A DNA stretch of 64,000 nucleotides from Crocodylus rhombifer. Taxonomy: Eukaryota > Chordata > Crocodylia > Crocodylidae. Below, one piece after another: positions 23,855 to 35,860 of the stretch. The DNA is taken from assembly GCA_038503035.1 (NCBI GenBank), contig JAVSML010001084.1:380817-444816 (forward strand). The letters are read 5' to 3'. Both the position numbers and the translations under genes were made by a program. The number at the start of each line of letters is the position of its first letter. Position 1 is the stretch's first letter. The notes beneath the pieces were generated by a model. The model had not been told where the DNA came from, searched no databases, and saw nothing but the letters and a program-made list of their open reading frames with translations.

Positions 23855-24787
23855 TGTAACAGGGAACCCTCCCCTGTTACTGGGAGAGGGCTAGGAAGCC
23901 AGCAGAGCTGGCAAGGTCCTTTAAGGAAAGGATTTTTGTGGCCTGGATAAAAGTATTTGTCCAGGCAGGGTCTAATGAGCAGCCTCTGTGCTCAGGCCAA
24001 CTAATAGGCTAGGCTGGCTGGAAGGGGCAAGACTGAGGGGGTAAATAGGCTTGCAGGTATCAGGGAGAAGAGCAGGATGGATACTGGAGAGCTGATACTT
24101 TTTAGTTACTGTTAGTGTGCTTATGTTTTTTGTTTTAGCTGTATTAGTGGTGGATTGGGCATGGCTGTAAGGGGAGATGGTGAAGTGCCTGTGGGATGCA
24201 CCCAAGCTTAGCATGCTGCTAGGACAGGGCATAAGCCAGAGAAGGCCTGAGGCTGAGGGTGCCAGGGTCAGGGACCCAGGAGCCGAGAGGGCTGAGACTC
24301 ATAAACTGGGACCTGGTGATGTGGGCTTAGGCTGAAAAGAGCCCAGCTACAGAAAAGTGGTGGAAGCTTGGGTAAAGGGCCAAAGCCCTGACAAGGGCTT
24401 GTAAAGCTGAGTATATGGAGGCAAGAAGTCTCCTGAAGATGATAATAGATAACATCTATGAGGCATGGTGTGACTATGGGGCCAGCTGGAGATCATGATT
24501 ATTGCCCCTATGGCTCAACTGGATTGTCTTAAAGGAGAAGCCCACCCCATAGCATTTGGGGCAGAGAAGTCCGGAGGATTGCGTGCAGGAAAAGACACCC
24601 AGGAAGAGGCTGCCCAGGCCTCTGGCAGCAGCCTCCCCAATATGAAAAAAAGTCATGACAATATGACAATTTGATCAATTCGTGGTAGGAAAGAGATAGG
24701 AGGCAAATGGGGACCAGAGAACATCAGCAGGCCGGTCTGACCTCCAGGGAGTGTCATACCCCAAGCAGATTGTCTGAGTCTGCTACA
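23855..24787. mobile_element. Solo LTR with perfect 5-base target duplication
   Basis: The element begins TGTAACAG and ends CTGCTACA, giving TG...CA ends within a short inverted repeat. CTATG flanks it exactly on both sides (23850-23854 and 24788-24792). At 933 bases with no gag or pol and no second LTR, it is best read as a solo LTR left by recombination between the two LTRs of a Gypsy- or ERV-type element. GGATAAAAGT near 23944 may be its TATA region. Strand is not certain. A 16-base phrase is shared with the element starting at 25175. Confidence 0.72.
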
Positions 24788-25174
24788 CTATGACAATATA
24801 GATGTATATGTAGCCCAGTTTTTACTAAAACAATATTGTTTCTGTACCACTAATGATGGGATTTCTGTCACTTTCCTTAAAATCCTGTTCCACAGACTAA
24901 TGGTTCTCAGCCGAGATCTTTGTTTCCCTGAAGCTCACTTTAAATGGTCACTTTCATTTCTTTACAAGTGAAATCTCTTTGTAACAGCCTAAATATTTAT
25001 TCACTTATTGGTGTTTATACCCTTCAGACACTTGTATACAGTTAGCACTGACCTTAATTACTTAGTCAAACTATTTATATTTACATATTAAACCCTTTCA
25101 GCCTTCTTAGATATGATTTCTTCTTCATTAGGTTGGAGGTGTTCCTTTTACAGAGGGGAATGCTTCATGTTCAC

Positions 25175-26320
25175 TGTGGCAGGGCACCTTTGGGTACCTG
25201 CCGCTTTAAGGGCAGAGGCAGGCAGCTACCAGGTGCCTGATGAGGGCAGCCATTTTGAACTCAAAGCATATAAAGGCTGCAGTTCCCTGCTGCCAGGGGA
25301 GGCAGAAAAATTGTCTAGCTGAGCTGCAGCAGGAACAACCTTGGAGGTAAGGGTAGGAGCTTATGGGGATGGTTTGGAGGCTTCCAGTCCTCGACATGAC
25401 ATAAACTGCACCCTGCTGGGGATGGGTGGGCTGGTGGGGCTCCCAGTGGTGCAGGAGACCCCAGGAAATGCCAGGCCAGTGACCACCCTGGTGAAGGGCA
25501 AGCCCCAGCCCCCATCTTTGGGTGGGTTTTGGAGACAGCTGAGGGAGTAGTGGGGACCAGGTATGCCCATGTGTAGGCATCTGAGCCCAGCAGGGTTATG
25601 TGGTCCTGGAGACCCCAGAGTGGGTAGTGTGGAAAACATTGGGAGGGCCTGAACAGAGTACGGCTGAAGTGCAAGTAGGCCTGAAGTGTGTGTGAGGGGG
25701 ATGAGTAGGGCTGAAGTTGGAGTAGGCCTGAAGGACAGCCCAAGGGGTGCACTGAGTAGGGTTGAATGGGAGTAAACTTGAAGGACAGCGCAAGGGCCAG
25801 CCCTGTGAGAGGTTGTGCCTGGTGAGAGGCTCGGAGGTTTGGCATAAGGCCAGACCACGTAGAGTAGGGGAACTCATGGGAAGAGAAGGTTCTCTGTGGC
25901 GAGGCCCCTATGAGCGTAGTGAAGCCCGATGGCCCAAGAAGGGCTACTCAAGGAGGAGCAGGGCAGTGGAGTGTGGCCTGGTATGAGAGAGGAGTGGAGT
26001 GAAAGAGGCTTCCTGTGAGAGAGGAGGTGGTGTGAATGTGTGTGGAGCCCAACTTTGGACTCAGGTTGCTGTAGTCTCAGACTGGGAGTAATGTTAACCT
26101 GGATGCCATCTATGAGGCATGGGCTGTGGTGTAGGGGAGGAATGGAATTGCAGATAGTGCCCCCTAGCATTGGGGCATGTAAGGAGCAGTCTTCTGTATT
26201 TACCATCTGTTTGTAGGAACAGCAAAGTCATGGCAGGAGAGACTGGGCAGATTGCCCTGTAGCCAAAGGTGGGCAGGCTGACATAAGAACCGGCCCTGAA
26301 AGGTGCCTCTCTGTCAAATT
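25175..26320. mobile_element. LTR-like element related to the solo LTR at 23855
   Basis: The stretch begins TGTGGCAGGGCACC, has a TATA-like CATATAAAGG near 25267 and is GC-rich. CATCTATGAGGCATGG at 26107-26122 is identical to 24453-24468 in the solo LTR. Both are followed by similarly ordered GCCCC and TAGCAT...GGGGCA phrases. Clean TG/CA ends with a 5-base duplication were not found. A 9-base direct repeat TTCATGTTC (25164-25172 and 26319-26327) flanks the unit but would be odd for an LTR. Confidence 0.45.
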
Positions 26321-26912
26321 CATGTTCCATTCATTTGTTGCAGTCTTGTGCGGGAAGACATGATAAACTTGAATGTGAGATTTCATAAATCAATCATCCT
26401 CACAAACAGGTGTAGTTAACACTCAGGCCCCAATATTGCAGTGATGAAACTCACTGTAGTATCAGGACCTAAAGGTGAACTACCTTGCTTTTGGTTTAAC
26501 TTGTAAAGATCTCACTGCAGGAAGCTGAAGAAGCTATTTCATTTTTTTTTTTCCAGTGAGTATTCTAGAGTGACAAATCTTAGAATATCGATTTAAGAAG
26601 GACTTAGCCTGACTGATTTTGAATCAAGGGGTTGCCTTGAATTAATGATGTCACTCAATCATATTAGCACAGTTTTGGGCCAAAAGTAAATAGGAAAAGA
26701 AAAATGAGCATGGTCTATGAGTAGAGCAAGAGACATAGCTTCCTAGTCTACAGGGAAGAACACAAGTATTATCTTTGGTTTAGGGAGTTAGATCTCATGA
26801 AGAAACCCTCAATTCAAAATCAGTCAAGATAAACATGACAGTCTGCCTTTCTGTGCGTCTGTCTATTATCAGAGACTGAATGTATCTAAGGTGTATATTA
26901 CCTGACTACATT

Positions 26913-27064
26913 GGGTATGTCTACATACCAGCAGGGTAAACTAGCCTGGGCAGATTGCTATGTTTGTTAAAGTGATTTATATTGTTTTTGGTACCCAAGT
27001 GGGCTAGTTCAGAGCTCAATCAGGTATTTTTAATGAATTCCATAGTGCCATATAGATACATTCT
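26913..27064. mobile_element. MITE-like fragment with GGGTATGTCTACATA end
   Basis: The left end resembles other GGG-type MITE ends in this window. The right side (TATAGATACATTCT) is a poor inverted match just before the CR1 at 27085. The borders are uncertain. Confidence 0.3.
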
Positions 27065-27067
27065 TAG

Positions 27068-28507
27068 TTGCTTGTGGATTTAACAGAACTGAAGGCACTG
27101 GCCGACATCATTGCAGAGCCACTGGCGGGAATATTTGAACGCTCGTGGCGCACGGGTCAAGTCCCGGAGGACTGGAAAAGGGCCAATGTGGTTCCTATTT
27201 TCAAGAAGGGGAGGAAGGAGGACCCGGGCAACTATAGGCCAGTTAGTCTCACCTCCATCCTTGGCAAAGTCTTTGAAAAAATTATCAAGGCTCACATTTG
27301 TGAGAGCCCGGCAGGGCAAGTTATGCTGAGGGGAAACCAGCATGGGTTCGTGGCAGGCAGATCGTGCCTGACCAATCTAGTCTCTTTTTATGACCAGGTT
27401 ACAAAACGCCTCGATGCGGGAGGAGGGGTGGATGTCGTATACTTGGACTTCAGGAAGGCCTTTGATACGGTATCCCACCCCATACTGGTGAACAAGTTAA
27501 GGGGCTGTGACTTGGATGACTGCACAGTCCGGTGGGTGGAGAATTGGCTGGAGGGTCGCACCCAGAGAGTCGTGGTGGATGGGTCGGTTTCGACCTGGAG
27601 GGGTGCAGGCAGTGGGGTCCCGCAGGGCTCGGTCCTTGGACCAATACTCTTTAATGTCTTCATCAGCGACTTGGATGAGGGAGTGAAATGTACTCTGTCC
27701 AAGTTTGCAGATGACACTAAGCTATGGGGCGAAGTGGACATGCCGGAGGGCAGGGGGCAGCTGCAGGCAGACCTGGACAGGTTAGACAAGTGGGCAGAAA
27801 ACAACAGAATGCAGTTCAACAAGGAGAAATGCAAAGTGCTGCATCTAGGGAGGAAAAATGTCCAGCACACCTACAGCCTAGGAAATGACCTGCTGGGTGG
27901 CACAGAAATGGAAAGGGATCTTGGAGTCCTAGTGGACTCCAAGATGAACATGAGTCGGCAGTGTGACGAAACCATCAGAAAAGCCAATGGCACTTTATCG
28001 TGTATCAGCAGATGCATGACAAATAGGTCCAAGGAGGTGATACTTCCCCTCTATCGGGCGCTGGTCAGACCGCAGCTGGAGTACTGCGTGCAATTCTGGG
28101 CGCTGCACTTCACGAAGGATGCGGATAATCTGGAGAGGGTCCAGAGAAGGGCCACTCGTATGGTTAAGGGCCTGCAGGCCAAGCCCTACGAGGAGAGACT
28201 AGAGAAACTGGACCTTTTCAGCCTCCGCAAGAGAAGGTTGAGAGGCGACCTGGTGGCTGCCTGTAAGTTCATCAGGGGGGCACAGAAGGGAATTGGTGAG
28301 TATTTATTCACCAAGGCCCCCCCGGGGGTTACAAGAAATAATGGCCACAAGCTAGAAGAGAGCAGATTTAGATTGGATATTAGGAGGAACTTCTTCACAG
28401 TTCGAGTGGCCAAGGTCTGGAACGGGCTCCCAAGGGAGGTGGTGCTCTCCCCTACCCTGGGGGTCTTCAAGCGAAGGCTAGATGTGTATCTAGCTGGGGT
28501 AATGTAG
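27068..28507 (+). CDS. CR1 ORF2 reverse transcriptase, 5'-truncated, open for 479 codons
   Basis: This encodes most of a non-LTR reverse transcriptase, which in CR1 copies element RNA at a nicked chromosomal site. Residues about 36-70 carry DWKRANVVPIFKKG and NYRPVSLTS. Motif A is YLDFRKAFD (125-133, Asp127), motif B GSGVPQGSVLGPILF (181-195), and motif C FADD (213-216, codons at 27704-27715). The C-terminal blocks LVRPQLEYCVQFW, RRATRMVKG and FKRRLDVYLAGVM follow. All catalytic residues that I can check are present. The frame opens directly after a stop at 27065-27067 and has no natural start. The first ATG is codon 86 (27323), inside the domain. The first five or so codons are probably not CR1. 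The endonuclease domain is missing, so a functional protein is unlikely, although transcripts could give a partial polypeptide. Confidence 0.85.
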   Translation: MLVDLTELKALADIIAEPLAGIFERSWRTGQVPEDWKRANVVPIFKKGRKEDPGNYRPVSLTSILGKVFEKIIKAHICESPAGQVMLRGNQHGFVAGRSCLTNLVSFYDQVTKRLDAGGGVDVVYLDFRKAFDTVSHPILVNKLRGCDLDDCTVRWVENWLEGRTQRVVVDGSVSTWRGAGSGVPQGSVLGPILFNVFISDLDEGVKCTLSKFADDTKLWGEVDMPEGRGQLQADLDRLDKWAENNRMQFNKEKCKVLHLGRKNVQHTYSLGNDLLGGTEMERDLGVLVDSKMNMSRQCDETIRKANGTLSCISRCMTNRSKEVILPLYRALVRPQLEYCVQFWALHFTKDADNLERVQRRATRMVKGLQAKPYEERLEKLDLFSLRKRRLRGDLVAACKFIRGAQKGIGEYLFTKAPPGVTRNNGHKLEESRFRLDIRRNFFTVRVAKVWNGLPREVVLSPTLGVFKRRLDVYLAGVM

Positions 28508-28603
28508 GCCCAGCACTCTTTCCTGCTTATGCAGGGGGTCGGACTCGATGATCTATTGAGGTCCCTTCCGACCCTAGCATCTATGAATCTATGAATCTAT
28601 AAA
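27085..28603 (+). mobile_element. CR1 LINE, best-preserved copy in the window
   Basis: A 5'-truncated CR1 runs from just upstream of the reverse-transcriptase domain to a 3' tail of repeated ATCTATGA units at 28579-28603. The reading frame is intact to its natural stop at 28505-28507. The 3' end retains GGACTCGATGATCTATTGAG. It differs from the AACTATGA subfamily (1559, 7736, 37268) in both protein and tail sequence. It lacks the endonuclease region and 5' promoter, so it cannot move by itself, but it looks younger than every other copy here. Confidence 0.95.
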
Positions 28604-29125
28604 CCAACCTATTGTAATACGAACTCACACATACAACAGGAATCTTCAGCAGTTATGAAAGACCCAGTACTCTAAAGTCACACACTCTGTTTTGGGAACT
28701 TCTTTTCATCTTACCACAGACACATTAGAAAACACTTCCATTAATATTTTTTTCCTCTTGGATATATGAGTAATCATTTTAAGTAGACTAAAACAATACT
28801 TATTTTAGTATCTCCCCTCCCCACCCAAAGATAAAAGCTAGACTATAGTGTAATGATGGAGAATTCTTAAGGTTCAGAGCAGAGTGAAAAGGTCAAAGCA
28901 GAAATTAGGTCAGATTCTGTTAACTCTTTTGCTAGTTAGACAGAGCCCACATCAAAGAGGCTCCTAAATTAAAATTCATTTGCATATCTCTCTGGCCAGA
29001 GGAATGAACATGGGAGGGGGGCAGAAGAGAGGAAGAAAAGCCCTAGAGGCAGGATGGGGGAGAGAAAGTAGAGAGTGAGTATGGACTCAGAGAGGAGGAG
29101 AAAAATGGGAAAGGGAGGGAAAATG
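28604..29125. other. No gene recognised
   Basis: AT-rich to purine-rich sequence between two CR1 copies in opposite orientation. I see no named element. Confidence 0.5.
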
Positions 29126-30236
29126 AAATTAGGGTTGGAAGGGACCTCAGGAGGTGATCTAATTCAACTCTCTGCTCAAAGCAAGACCATCCCCAATTAT
29201 ACCATCCCAGCCAATGCTTTATCTAGCCAGGTCTTAAAAACCTCCAGGGATAGTGGTTCCACAACCTCTATGGGTAATCTGTTCCAGTGCTTTACTACCC
29301 TCCGCATGAGAGTTTTTCCTAATATCTAACCTAAACTTCCCTTCCTGCAGCTTTAAACCATTGCTCTTTTTTCTGTTATCTGCCACCACTGAGCTCCATC
29401 CTCTTTGGAACCACCTTTCAGGTAGCTGAAGGCTGCTATTAAATCCTCCCTCACTCTTCTCTAGACTAAATAAGCCCAGTTCCCTCAGCCTGTCCTCAGA
29501 AGTCCTGTGCCTCAGACCCATAACCATTTTCATTGCCCTCTGCTGGACTGTTTCCAATTTGTCCACATGCTTTCTGTAGTGGGGGACCCAAAACTGGACA
29601 TTGTACTCCAGATGTGGCCTCACCAGTGCTGAATAGAGGGGAACAACCACTTTCCTTGATCTGCTGGCAACATTCCTTTTAATTTAGCCTAGTATGCTGT
29701 TAGGCTTCTTGGCAACAAGGGCACACTGTCGGCTCATGTTCAGCTTAGTATCCACTGTAACCCCCAGGTTATTTTCTGCAGAGCTGCTGCTTAGCTTGTT
29801 GGTCCCCAGCCTGTTCCCATGCACAGGATTGTTCCATCCTAAGTGCAGGACATTGCATTTGTCCTTACTGAACCTCATGAAATTTGTTTTTAGTCTAATC
29901 CTCTGATTTCTCAAGGTCTCTATGAGTCCTAGACCTACCCTTCAGTATATCTACTACTCCCCCTAGCTTGGTGTCATCTACAAACTTGCTAAGGGTGTAC
30001 TCCATTCCATTGTCCAGGTTGTTGATGAAGATATTGAATAAAACTGACCCCTGAGGTACTCTATATGATACTGGTTGCCAGCTAGACATAGAGCCATTGA
30101 TTACAACTCTCTGAGCCTGATGATACATCCAGTTTTCTATTCATTGTACAGTCCATTCATCCATATGTCCCTAGCTTGCTTGCAAGAATGTTGGCAGAGA
30201 CTGTATCAAAAGCCTTGCTAAAGTCAAGGTGTATGT
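29126..30236 (-). mobile_element. CR1 LINE, older subfamily, broken ORF2
   Basis: Read on the minus strand, it begins in the reverse-transcriptase domain with a relic of DFSKAFDTVSANIL near 30230-30190. It continues through [17 protein letters not shown], the motif B relic [11 protein letters not shown] (with a codon deletion) and [10 protein letters not shown], where FADD has become FVDD. The C-terminal blocks LYSALVRPHLEYNVQFW and RLRELGLFSLEK follow, then the 3' end GGAAGGGACCTCAGGAGGTG on the plus strand. At least three frame breaks separate these pieces (30128-29895, 29914-29684, 29650-29234). It is more diverged than the plus-strand copies and belongs to a different, older subfamily. 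Confidence 0.9.
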
Positions 30237-30454
30237 CAGGGGTGAGAGGAGCTTGTCAGAAAATATAAGGGGAGACAAAGCAACTCAGTATGAATACATC
30301 TAAAAGGTGTAGTGGCTCTGGTGGGCTACTTGATGAGGCTGGGATAAAAGACTGCTCAATGAAATTTTGTCAGAAGGCACTGATGGGGCTGGGGACCACA
30401 CAAAGATGCCCTCAGTGAGACTGGAACAGGATAAATACATTATGAAGATGAGGA

Positions 30455-30606
30455 GTTTTGGTTGTAGTTGTATTGGTCTAAGGACATAGGCAGCCAAGGT
30501 TCTTTGGGAAAATCCAGTATCTTTTATTAGACCAACTCAAATAGCTGGAAAAAGTCTTGTTTGCAAGCTTTTGGATAGAAACACACTTCTTCATTATGAA
30601 GTTGAG
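30455..30606 (-). repeat. Interspersed repeat, related to 22738
   Basis: On the plus strand it reads GTTGTAGTTGTATTGGTCTA, then TATCTTTTATTAGACCAACT and GCAAGCTTTTGGATAGAAAC. This is a form common in crocodilian sequence. The complement of its end shares the order GAAG...CAAAAGCTT with 22738-22858. The mechanism and family name are unknown to me. Confidence 0.5.
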
Positions 30607-31446
30607 GGAATACAGATAATTAGCTGGGGTTGCGTGAAGCTGGACTGTGAGGAACACACAGAGTAAGTTTTGCTGAGGCTGGCTGGTTGGGTAAGGATTT
30701 GATAAGGCTGGGTATGTTGGGGTAGGGCATGCACACACTCATCATGAATATTTATTCAATCATTCCCTCTCATACCTAGGCGTGCTGCCAATCATTCTCT
30801 CTATACCCAACACTTCCACCCCACAGCCAGTGACTGCACATGATCTGAGTCCCGTTTCAGTAAATATCTTTTGAAATTTTGATTTATATGCTCCTAAAAA
30901 ATCTTTATTACACTGCTTCCTTCCAGACAATTTACTTTGTTCAATGTGGTTTTTTTAACTTTAATTCCTACTTTCCATTTTTCTGTTTTTATTATGCCAC
31001 ATTCCCATGAGGCTGTGACTGGCAGGTGGGTCATAATATACATAACTGATAAGCCCATCTGTCTTCCTTTCACTGCTTGCTCCCCCTTCTTTCCTTCTCT
31101 TTCTTTCTCCCTTTCTTTCTTTGCAGTTGTCACAAGCAGTCTTTTTAAGATATAGTCACATTCTGATATAGAATATGCGTAATGTAAAGAATGATAAAAG
31201 GATAGCTGCAAATGGCAAGGCTTAACTACATAAAGGAATTTAGTGACTTCAAATTAGAACATGGAGGTAAAGAGTTGAAAAGTTTGTGTTGGCTTTTCCC
31301 ACTATTTATTATTTTATCATCCATTGACTCTAATGGAAAGAGAAAATTAAATTTTAGAGAATGCAAAAAAATCCCTCCTTATTTTTCTGCTCCTCCTTTC
31401 ATCTCTCTCTTTCTGTTTAGTAGCTCCTTCTTATCTCATCCTCACT

Positions 31447-31702
31447 GGGTGCATCTACAGGTTCATTAATTGACTGAAGTTACTGTGCCTTAAGTTTAGT
31501 ACTTGCATAACCAAGTACTAAATCAATGCGCAGTAACTGGTGCTACTGCGCAGTAGCACTGGTGTATGGCTTTTTACTGACATTAACCACACAGTAGCCT
31601 AATGCTACTGTGCAGTAGCATATTAGCACGAGTTTTGCCCAGTATACTAGTGCGCAGTGTTATTAGACTACTGCGCAGTTCATGTCTCATGTAGATGCAC
31701 CC
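31447..31702. mobile_element. MITE with GGGTGCATCTACA inverted ends
   Basis: The left end GGGTGCATCTACA and right end TGTAGATGCACCC are perfect 13-base inverted repeats. ACT flanks both sides (31444-31446 and 31703-31705), giving a 3-base target duplication. The 256-base interior carries several variants of the palindrome CTACTGCGCAGTAG (for example near 31547, 31604 and 31669). No coding capacity. The superfamily is unresolved. Confidence 0.75.
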
Positions 31703-34700
31703 ACTGTGTTCAAGGATTCTAGTGCTGGGGGAAAAAATGATACTTTCCCACTCTGAAAAAGCAGTCAGTCCTTCAATACAGTCCACATGGCTTCTGTTCT
31801 CACTAATGCTTTCCACCTGAGGTATATAATATTTAATTATTTTAAAAGAAAAAGCAAAAGTCCAAAGTGGCATATGGGAGCTCCCATTGGGGCTGTACAG
31901 TAGAAAAATAGGATGGGATGAAAGTTTTGGGCAACTAGCACTGGAGGCCAGGAAGGTTTACAAAGGCTTGAACCTGCAACATGATGTTATTCAATGAAAG
32001 TGGAGACAACTTGCACAATAACAGTAGCACAATCAGGTTCTAAAGCTTATACCAGCCCCCCTTGCCTCCCACCATTTTGTTGCCCAAGCCTTCTCTGGGG
32101 TCAGCTGGCCTAGTTCCATTAAATCCCACAGACTGCAGTGATAAGCAATGGAGCTAAATTGATATATACTAGCTGGGTTGTGGACTTTTGTGGCCCAGTC
32201 CTGTTCTCCAGGAAGCCATTGGTTTTCCACTGATTTGGATGGGAGAAGGATCAGGTCCTGGATGTGACATCAGAGGTGGGGATGGCTTGGTTTTAGCAAA
32301 ATCAGCCTTCAGGATAAAGACTTTTCACATTCTCCCTCTCTGTACATTGTGCTATATTATATTCAGTATTTCAATTTTTTTACTTGCAATTGTACTTAAG
32401 ACGAATCATTTTATTGCAATTTTATGGACTAGCAAAAAAGAAAAAGAAAAAGAAAATGAAATGAGTTGTCCCACATATTTTAGCTTCTTCTTTTTTTTAA
32501 ACAACACCGGCCTGTCTTTAACCTCTGGTAACCCTGACATTCTTTGCACTAAAGTGTCTGATATTAAAGCAGATTGCTTTCATGCCTACATAAGTAATAT
32601 CATATGCTTCACATCAGCCTATGCTCAGGCTAGCTGAATTCCCACTGTATTATTGCCTGTGAGTGAACACCCCATGCATACTAATAATTGCCTATCTGAA
32701 CCAGATTGCCTTTCAACTTTTTGAAAAGGAGTTTTATTGGTCTGGTTGGATGGCTGTGGCATAGAAACATTGTTTAACACATGGTGGTAATGTTTATGTC
32801 TATCAGTGGTTTGCCAAGCTGTACCAGAAATGCAGAGTTGAAAAGAGAAACTCTTTACAACCTAGAAAGCAATTTATACTTGCAGAAGAAGCAATGCCCC
32901 ACCCCCTCAAATCGTCTCCAGGATTATGGCTGATCCTAGTATCCTGAAAATGGGGTTAAGAGGATTGCGGTTTAATTTTTATTCTTTATAAAGCAATGTT
33001 TCTGTATAGCTTTTTGACTTTAGGCAATAGTTATTAAAAGGAAATCCATCTGAAATGTGGATTTTTTAAAACAAAATTAAATTAATTTCATGAGGTGGTC
33101 CATATTTTTTTTAAGATAATTCTTTACAATAATGTTCCTACTTCCTTTCAATTCTTTATCTTGTAACAAGTATTCCTTTTTCAGATCTTTCTCTTTTTTT
33201 AAATTTTGCTTTGTTGCTCCTCTTTTGGGATAAATCCAGAATAACTCCATTAGACTCTCTAGATTGGCACTCAGATAAATGAAAGCAGAAGCCTACTTTG
33301 TGTAAAAATTCTATATATCCATCTTTTTTACTAAGGGTTGTATTCATCCCTACTACTGCCTTTTAACCCAAGTTGGTGAATCTCTACATGGCTGCTACTA
33401 TCCTTCCAACACCTGACAGTCAAGAGAACCTCAGTACACCTGAGTGTACTGCTTTCATTGCAGACTGGAAGGCAGCTCTTACCTGAGGTCCAGAATATGA
33501 CATATTACTTATATCAGAATTTTATATTATCAGAATACGATATATCACATAATACAAAAAGAAATAGAGTGAACAAGTATATTTACCCATTGAATCATCA
33601 CAAAGAAGTTTTGAGTCTCCCTGTTATGATACCTTGCACATTTAAAATCATCTCAGGTAATCTGTAAACTTACACCAACTGCTAGCATCGATAACCTTTT
33701 TCCTTTGTTCAAAGAAGATTTGATCCAAGGCCTATTGAAGTCTATGGAAAGTCTCCTAATTGATGTCGATGGGCTTTGCTTGGGCCCAAAGAGCAGTGAT
33801 CTTTCTGAAGTTGGATACTAGAAGGGAATAAAAGAAAGGTGAGAGATTGGTGGGGAAGGGGCATTTTTCTTTATGTCCTTATGACCACATGGCATTGTGT
33901 AATGATAGCAACTGAGGAGGCTACTTCTTTAAACGTACACTGCATGTACAGTGTTTTATAGTGAATGTGCTTCCTTTGCTTGTTTAGCTAATATTTCTGT
34001 TAAAACAACCCACTTATCACTTAGTTACTGAATGGGGAATTTTGCAGGACAGTCTGCAATTATGCTCTGCCCTAATGTGGAAGTGCAGTCCAGAGAGCGC
34101 ACATGTCCCATGGAAACACTCCACTCTAGATCAAGATGCAGTTTAAGTGATAAGCACAGATGAAATGGTTGTGTTAACAGGACTTTCATATATGCAATAG
34201 CACTGGTGTGTCATGAGGATTTCATCGTTTTCTGAAGCATCAAGTGCTAGCCGGTTCCAAAGCTTGACTGGATTAGCTGACAAATGTCTGATCCAATGTT
34301 ACAAATACTGTTAGCTGCTGTAGCCATTTGGAGAACTGATAGACTTCAGAGAGGCTGTGAATGAATGGGACATTAAATTGCTTTTTAGCAGTAAAAAGGA
34401 ATGACCACAATTTTTCTGTTTCCTCTTTGCAGGACAAATGCTAACTGTTCTTTATTCTTGTATGTTGAGGTTTCTATTGTGCAAGTAATCATATGGGCAT
34501 ATTTAAGTACTGGCCTTTTTTGAGTTAAATCCCATTCAGATTGTTATGACTGTGTTTAATCTTTGAAAGACAGGGGAGAAAAATCTGCTCTTCAGAAAAA
34601 TCCTCTTTATATAGAAAACTATGGGGTTCTTATCTTTGATCTGAGTAAGCACAACTGTACCATGTCAGCAGCATTTTAGTGCCAATGCATGTGTGTTGTA

Positions 34701-35860
34701 CTTTTTAAATGCTGTTTCAACATGTGTCATTGTATCTGTGTTCCTACAGGCTTCACAACAACCTGCACCCTGGTAACTACATGTTGATTGAAGCACCCTT
34801 ATGAAAAAAAGATATAAATGTTTGTGGTTAAGGTGATAACCCTTTTGTTTTCTCTGTAATCCATCACAGGGCTTGTCAGCCCTGACAGCTCGAGTGGATT
34901 TTTTTGAACACCTCTTTATCTGACAGCTTCATGCATCATAAAGCAGCAAATAGAATTAGATCAAAGTCTAAGAGTCACTGCAGGCTTGGTAAGGTATGCA
35001 ATCCTGTTTGTATCTTTATCCAGGCTCTGACAGTTCATTTTAACTGGCAACAGGGGGAAGGAGTGAGAAGGAGGAAAGTTTCTTTTTCTTTTAAGAAGGT
35101 ACAGTAGTGCTGCATTTTTAAACGCACACTGCTTTCACATATCATTTCCCCTTGACATCTGTGATTCCCTGTGTACTGTAGCACACTATATACATTTTCA
35201 GAATGCTCTGCAGCAGCAGTCACAGTCTCAAAGCAAAGGCTTAACCAGAGTATAAGGCCATGTACCCATATGCTTTAATAATCCTGACTTTTGTTGAATA
35301 TCAATAGCAAAGATTGACAGAGTTCACTTTAGACAATGGAATATTGTCCATCTGGTACATGCCACATTCTATGACTTGCTGTGATGGATAACAGGTTTAC
35401 TAACAGGCCTCCCTAAACTCGGAGCATTCACTTATTAAAGGAACACCATAAGGAAAACGAAGCAAGAAAGCCAGCAATTAGTTCCTCTATCAAATAATTT
35501 AGGACACAATAATAAGGCTAAAATTTAAAAGACTGGGGGCCTAAACTAGCTGCCCAAGACTATTTAAGAGCCCAGTCTACCCAATTTTTCTAACAGTTCT
35601 GAAGAATGAGCAACTTTCACCAAACGATACAAACCAAAAGAAGAATTCATGCCAAGATTTTCCTAAGTGCTGAGTTTAGGGGGAGTTGTGAGGTGCTATG
35701 CACTTTTGAATATCAGGCTACATGCCTAAAAATGGCTTTAGGAGCCTTACCTTTGGTAGCCATTTTTTTTTAAAGCTGGGTTCTTATTTTCACTTGTACT
35801 GTTTTCTAGGATTTCACAATATATGTTATGAATTATGTTTTTGGAAGAAAGGTGCATCAG
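31703..35860. other. No gene recognised
   Basis: AT-rich sequence of about 4 kb with only short frames. It contains a perfect 8-base hairpin with a 4-base loop (33432-33451) and several A/T runs. Around 35540-35770 phrases such as GGGGGCCTAAAC and GGCTTTAGGAGCC suggest an old interspersed repeat that I cannot name. No host exon could be supported. Confidence 0.45.

Noticed and set aside
25315..25877. Long Pro/Ser/His-rich frames on the minus strand
   Set aside because: They lie antisense in a GC-rich LTR-like element, overlap in three frames and lack any known motif.
27388..27870. 160-codon minus-strand frame
   Set aside because: It is the antisense of the CR1 reverse transcriptase and recurs as a shadow at other CR1 copies.
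33432..33451. 8-base perfect hairpin as a regulatory site or terminator
   Set aside because: Short palindromes of this size are expected by chance in 64 kb, and no gene lies next to it.
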